This document shows positions 59,178-64,000 of a stretch of DNA of 64,000 nucleotides, piece after piece. This stretch comes from Viscum album (Eukaryota; Streptophyta; Magnoliopsida; Santalales; Viscaceae): NCBI GenBank assembly GCA_963277665.1, contig OY728121.1, forward strand, positions 1,649,678,062 through 1,649,742,061. Direction: 5' to 3'. The translations under genes and the position numbers were made by a program. Positions within the stretch are counted from its first letter, which is position 1. Each line of letters begins with the position of its first letter. The notes below the pieces were generated by a model that saw only the letters and a list, made by a program, of their open reading frames with translations, made no database searches and had not been told where the DNA came from.

Positions 59178-62100
59178 TGTAATGTCCTGACCCCAGATGC
59201 CTGGAGCCATTGCATTATTTTAATACATTGACATGATTATAAGGAATCACGTCCTGAAGGACTGATCAGTTTAGTTGTCTTAGAAAATAGATTACACACA
59301 TGAACGTTACATTACACATTCAAACATAAAACAAAACATAAATAATCCATTCATAACATCAATATTACTATATCTAAACCATGCATATCAATCATAATAC
59401 ACTTATTAGAATCCTAGGAAAACAAAACATAAGAAATTGGTGAGCTCAGATGCTCAGTAAGGGGGAATAATTTAGCAGAATCTATATACTTTTAAGGAAA
59501 GATGTGTAATAAAAACAACAACATTTTAAACATAAAATTGAACATAATGCCGAGAAAATAAATTAATCATTACCACATAAACATGCACATGGACATTCTA
59601 CAAGTCAAATATTCACATGTAATAATTAATTTCATAATGAGGGAATTCCTAACACCGGACATCATTAGCACCCCGTCAAGGCCTCGTGCCAAGTCTAAAA
59701 ATAATTTTTTTGTCAAGGCCTTGTGCCAAGACAATATTTTTCTCATGAGACCTACCGATGATTTGGGGGGAAAAAGTGGGCCCCACCTGTCACTTACTAA
59801 GTCCACTACATTCCACATATGAAAATGTTGAAACATAACATAAACATTGGTGTTAAAACTAGTATACTAAATGTTAATACTTCAACCATAAAATTTGAAG
59901 GGTATAAAAATATCACTTCCACCATCAAACATATCATTACTCATTAAATATTATATGGATGATCATATTATAAAAAATCAAACTTAATCAAGAACAGTAT
60001 CCAGTAAATAATGTTGACATAGTTGTAAATGCTCAGTAATTTTTTTGAGAGAAATATCCCTTTTTGTGAAATCATTAAAAAGTCAAACATTTATAAAGGA
60101 ATTCATTTAATAGAGATTTTTTTAATCAATTTTTCCCATACCAATATGAATCTTTTGAAAAGAATTATCATTTTAAAACAATTGTGTCCATATAAATAAA
60201 TCCTTAAACCATTTTGAAAACATGGACATTAATGAAAAATATTTAGAAGAATAAATATTTTAAACATTTAAAATGATGTTTTAGTTAAAGATCACCTTAA
60301 AAAAAACATTTTAAAATTTATTTTATGATACATGGACATTTATAATAAATATTTCCCTGAAAATACTTACATATAAACAATCTCACATAATACTGAGATT
60401 GAGGAATTAACCCTTACCTAGCACATTACTTTGGTCAAGGGTGCGTTTAACCTCATGTATAATATCCATAGTATGTTATTAAACTATACCAAAACCATAT
60501 TAATATTTAATATATCATACAGGATTCATTTATGAATTTATACTACCCATTTAATAATGATTTCCATGTTAAATTAACATTTCGGGTAATAATTATTTTC
60601 TTTATCGCACATGTTTTAACTTGTTATTATTGATTGTATCATTTAGATCATGATTTAAATACTTCAAGAATATAAAAAATGATTTATATATAATATATAT
60701 TTAGAATATAAATATGTATAATAAATATATATATGAAATGGAAATCACCATTTAGGGAGACGGTAGGTCGTACATACGCATAAACGATGTTTCCGTTTTC
60801 ATATCGTATTGAACGAATGTAAATGAAGAAGATTTTTGTAAGTAAACACACATATATATAAATAAAAACCTCCAGTAAAATTATTATTTCATATATTACA
60901 TACTTATTAATAATATATATATTTATAATCATCATCGAACGGTGAACCTGGAAATGAATTTCACCACGTCGTGGAGATAGTTAGTCATACATACACACAA
61001 GCGACGAAATCATTTCCTTAATGATTAAAAGGTGTTGAATTGGATGGTATATTAATTTTACATAGAAATTATCATGTTATTTTTATTATTTATATAAATA
61101 TTAGGCATCATTATATCCATCCAAATAATATAGTGTTGAATAAAAAATTACACCATTACGTGGAGACGATAAGCCATACATAAGCACACATGGTGACATT
61201 ATCATTCATAGGATAAATATAATAATGAATATGGTATAACATATTCATATAAAAATCATAGTATATAGATGGAAATAGAGTTTTTTGTTAAGGAAATAAC
61301 AATGAAAAATAAATTGGACGATGAAAACAACATTGAAAGAGTTGATAAAATAATTACCTCTTCTTTGGGTGTTTCCTTTTGATATGAAAAACGGCTCCTT
61401 AGGTTGGCTTTATGCTCAAGGTTATGACTCTAGGATGAAGTGAAGGAAGTTTGGAGGATATTTTGGTAGGGCTTGTCCATGCCAAATGGATTTGGAGGTG
61501 TGATTTTGAGATAAGGGAATGTACACATTTATAAGAGAGGAGATGTTAACTTTAGAAAAAGTTTGAAATATGATTTTATTATAAAATAAATTTCGGTTTC
61601 TAATGGCCCCAAATTGATTTATTTAAACTTTAAGATGGGTATGGTTCTAAATCCTCTCATCCAATATGTTTTAGAAATGTTTAGGTCACCATATTAACAC
61701 TATGTTTTAGATTTAACTATTAGTTAAATAGTTTTACTTTTATCATGTCCTCTTGTATTATTATAATAAATGGTTAATAAGCATATTATAAAAACCCAAA
61801 AGAACCCCAAGTGGTTAATTATTGACATATCTAATCTTATTTAAGTATGTTGGCCAATCTTTAGAATTTATAAATATTATATCAACTAATAATATAGTAT
61901 TTGTTTTTAAAAAAATCATTTATGTCAATTTTGAAAATATTTGGTATTTTGTTTTTGTTAATGTCATAAAAAATTTATCACTTGAAAAAAAATTATTTAA
62001 TACATAAAAACAATTCATATTAACCTAGAAAATACGTGGATGGCATAAAAAGCCTCAATTTATATTAATTGTTATATTTATTATATCAATTATTTTAATC

Positions 62101-63587
62101 TTTCATTGATAAAGTAATTACTACATCATCATTTTTTCTTAAATAAATTTAATTATTCAATATCTAAGAATTATAAATAAAATTCCATTATTTAGGAAAT
62201 AATTTTATCTTTCTAATGAATAATTGTAGTCGAATTTATGTTATATATTACCATATATTAAAAATGTTTTATTTATTAAACTTTTAATTTAACTCTTTTA
62301 TTGCTTCTTTAAATAAAATAATAATAAATTTTCTAATCTAATAAAAGTGTACCAATATAATCATATTATATTGATAAGGTTGGTTTTGGTCAAAATTCAT
62401 TTATCCAGTAGAATTATGGCATGTGTAAGGGTAATTATAATACCATTTTTACCTTTAATTACCTTATTTACTTTTATCGGTGGTAAATAAAAGTAAATAG
62501 TTACTATTCATAAAAAATTATATTCAACATATTTAACCACATTTTACTTTTTGGTGTCAACTGTGTCTCCCAGATTTTTGAAATTCAATTTACAAAAGTT
62601 GTAAAATTTCTTTTTATCCAAATTTGAAAATGTGCATAAAAGGTTGGTATAAGACATTAAAAAGTTCAATGAAATTTTATACATATAATTTTATTATAAA
62701 ATGACTCAAATTAATTATATTTAACTTATATATGTATTATAAATATATTTTGATATAAAATAAATTTAAATAAGAAGTCGGGTTTAAATAGTAACATAGT
62801 GTTTTTAACTATTCATCAAAAATTGAATGTTTTCATAAAAATTCCAAAAATTCACCCTAAGATAATGTTGATATTCCAGATTCAAAATTGAATTATATTG
62901 TACCAAATTCAAAGAATAGAATTTTAATTAATACATTTAAAATTTACTCCCTTTGTAAAAACAAAAAGAGGGCTTTTAAAAAGTAAAAACTATCAAAAGA
63001 TTGATACATGTCTGTGTCAAATTTAAATGTGAAATTACTTATAATGACCTAAATTGTAATAAATGATAAAAATATAATCTAATTATACTTAAAAACCATT
63101 GAAAATAATAATTTAACACTATAATTTATTTCAATTAAAAAATCTGTATTCAAAAAAAAATTGTATTTTCACTATTCATCAAAATATGAAAGTTATCAGA
63201 AAAGTACCAAAAATTTATCCAATATTAATTATTATTTACCTATTCTAAATAACAATTTATTTTCATTAAATTTAATATATTAAGGTTTAAAATATTGGTT
63301 TTAAAAAGGTTTTACCATTTAAAGGCGTTAAAATTTCTTTTTTTGAAAAATACTTCTTTTATATAAAAAAATGAATTTATTCTTATATTATTACTAATAA
63401 ACACATAGTATGGATTTTAAAATAATATGGAGTGTATAAAATTAAAAATTCAGTTAATACTATTCATAACTGCTTTTTCAATGGCTAGTTTGGTAAGTCG
63501 TGGTGTGCTCGAAATTGGTGTTGCATGTAGCGCATGTTATTGAATTTTTTTAAGAGTTAACGTACTATTAAATCTTGGGGGGTCACA
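59178..63587 (-). repeat. Element L: 3' LTR of a C-family element extending to the right
   Basis: Begins TGTAATGTCCTGACCCC and ends GGTCACA, with a minus-strand purine tract just beyond, as at C's left LTR. Its order matches C's LTR: GTGAGCTCAGATGCTCAGTAAG (59440; 35681 in C), three motif copies at 60755-60800, 60970-61016 and 61159-61205 (C has two), TTTATAAGAGAGGAGATG (61528), AAATTGATTTATTTAAACTTTAAG (61611), ATTCACCCTAAGATAATGTTG (62849). It is 0.6 kb longer than C's LTR and more decayed, so an older insertion. Only the LTR and about 60 bases of interior are in the window. Frames 59570-59836, 60684-60935 and 61822-62007 are not genes. Confidence 0.8.
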
Positions 63588-63600
63588 ATATCTCCTCCTT
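63588..63600 (-). other. Element L polypurine tract
   Basis: On the minus strand AAGGAGGAGATAT directly precedes TGTGACC, the LTR start. Interior sequence up to about 63640 resembles the stretch after C's PPT (AAATTTCATCTTTTAAATTT against GAATTTATCCCTCAAAATTC). Confidence 0.65.
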
Positions 63601-63649
63601 CAATAAATTTCATCTTTTAAATTTGAAATTTTTCTTCCAAAATAAAAGG

Positions 63650-64000
63650 ATAAAATAGAAAAATTCCTTTGTGGAAAACCTACATCGAAAATTGGGTTAA
63701 TGAAATTTTGTCTTAATAAGAGGGAAAGGGAAATGAAAAAGTCGCCACCCAATTATGATTTCAATTTAGAGAACATTGGTGGAAAATAGAGACACAAAAT
63801 TGGAAGAAAAATTTAAATATTTATGTTGATTGATTGAGGTCATCAATCACAAAAAATGTAAAATTAAGGGACACGAAGCCATCAATCTATATGATGTAAA
63901 ATATCAACAGTTCAACAAAACATAAGGTATTAGGATAAATTTTTTTTTGTTTTAATATCACTTAACTAATGTGTAAGAATTTATCTATGAATATAATATG
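63650..64000. repeat. Edge of another LTR-like sequence
   Basis: Contains TGTGGAAAACCTAC (63671) and AAGTCGCCACCCAATTATGA (63740). The GTCGCCACC block is one I associate with plant LTR retrotransposons. The end of this sequence lies outside the window, so type and orientation are unknown. No coding frame. Confidence 0.3.

Noticed and set aside
1..64000. Search for host genes, tRNAs, rRNAs, defence or metabolic systems
   Set aside because: None found. All recognisable coding blocks are gag or pol remains; I did not find exon-like conserved non-transposon protein segments on either strand.

Overview
The window looks like intergenic DNA from the nuclear genome of a flowering plant with a large, transposon-rich genome. 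It is strongly AT-rich, and I find no intact host gene, tRNA, rRNA or CRISPR array. Everything I can identify is plant LTR-retrotransposon sequence: Ty3/gypsy of the Tekay/Del chromovirus type, a relic resembling Athila gag, Ty1/copia-type gag, and two non-autonomous gag-only elements. Clade names come from protein motifs I recognise, not from a database search. Species cannot be told.

The layout is a set of elements inserted into each other. The letters are mine. K (1-532 and 10546-about 11400) is a decayed LTR of the same family as C; it is split by G (533-10545, minus strand), a complete but eroded Tekay-like element with ~2 kb LTRs. D is an old plus-strand gypsy element with a PBS at 14556, gag at about 15.3-15.8 kb and PR-RT-RNase H-integrase from 16.4 kb. 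Its integrase is cut at about 19.0 kb by E and resumes at 33.9 kb, followed by a PPT and a 3' LTR start at 34289. E (19002-33899, plus) is a copia-type element that keeps gag and a protease trace. Its 3' LTR is split by H (24304-32584, plus), an element with PBS, gag, PPT and LTRs but no pol. D's 3' LTR is split at 34624 by F (34625-54467, minus), whose 3.0-kb interior encodes a helical/coiled-coil protein with CCHC knuckles. F's left LTR is split by C (35439-47782, minus), a Tekay element with 3.8-kb LTRs and the best-preserved reading frames in the window.

Right of F come 54473-57218 (remaining D LTR and what looks like an Athila-type LTR), an Athila-like gag relic (about 57450-58310), and L (59178-63587), a 4.4-kb LTR of the C family whose element runs off to the right. 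Another LTR-like sequence starts after about 63.65 kb.

Order of insertion from nesting: D before E before H; D before F before C; K before G. Target-site-like 5-bp repeats support G (ATAAT/ATATT), H (GAATG/GAAAG) and F (GACCC/AACCC); C has only a 3/5 match. All coding regions are broken by stops or frameshifts, so every protein is listed as a pseudogene. No previously undescribed functional system is evident. The most unusual items are F's pol-less coiled-coil/CCHC element, H's gag-only element, and three kinds of repeated motif inside LTRs or leaders.
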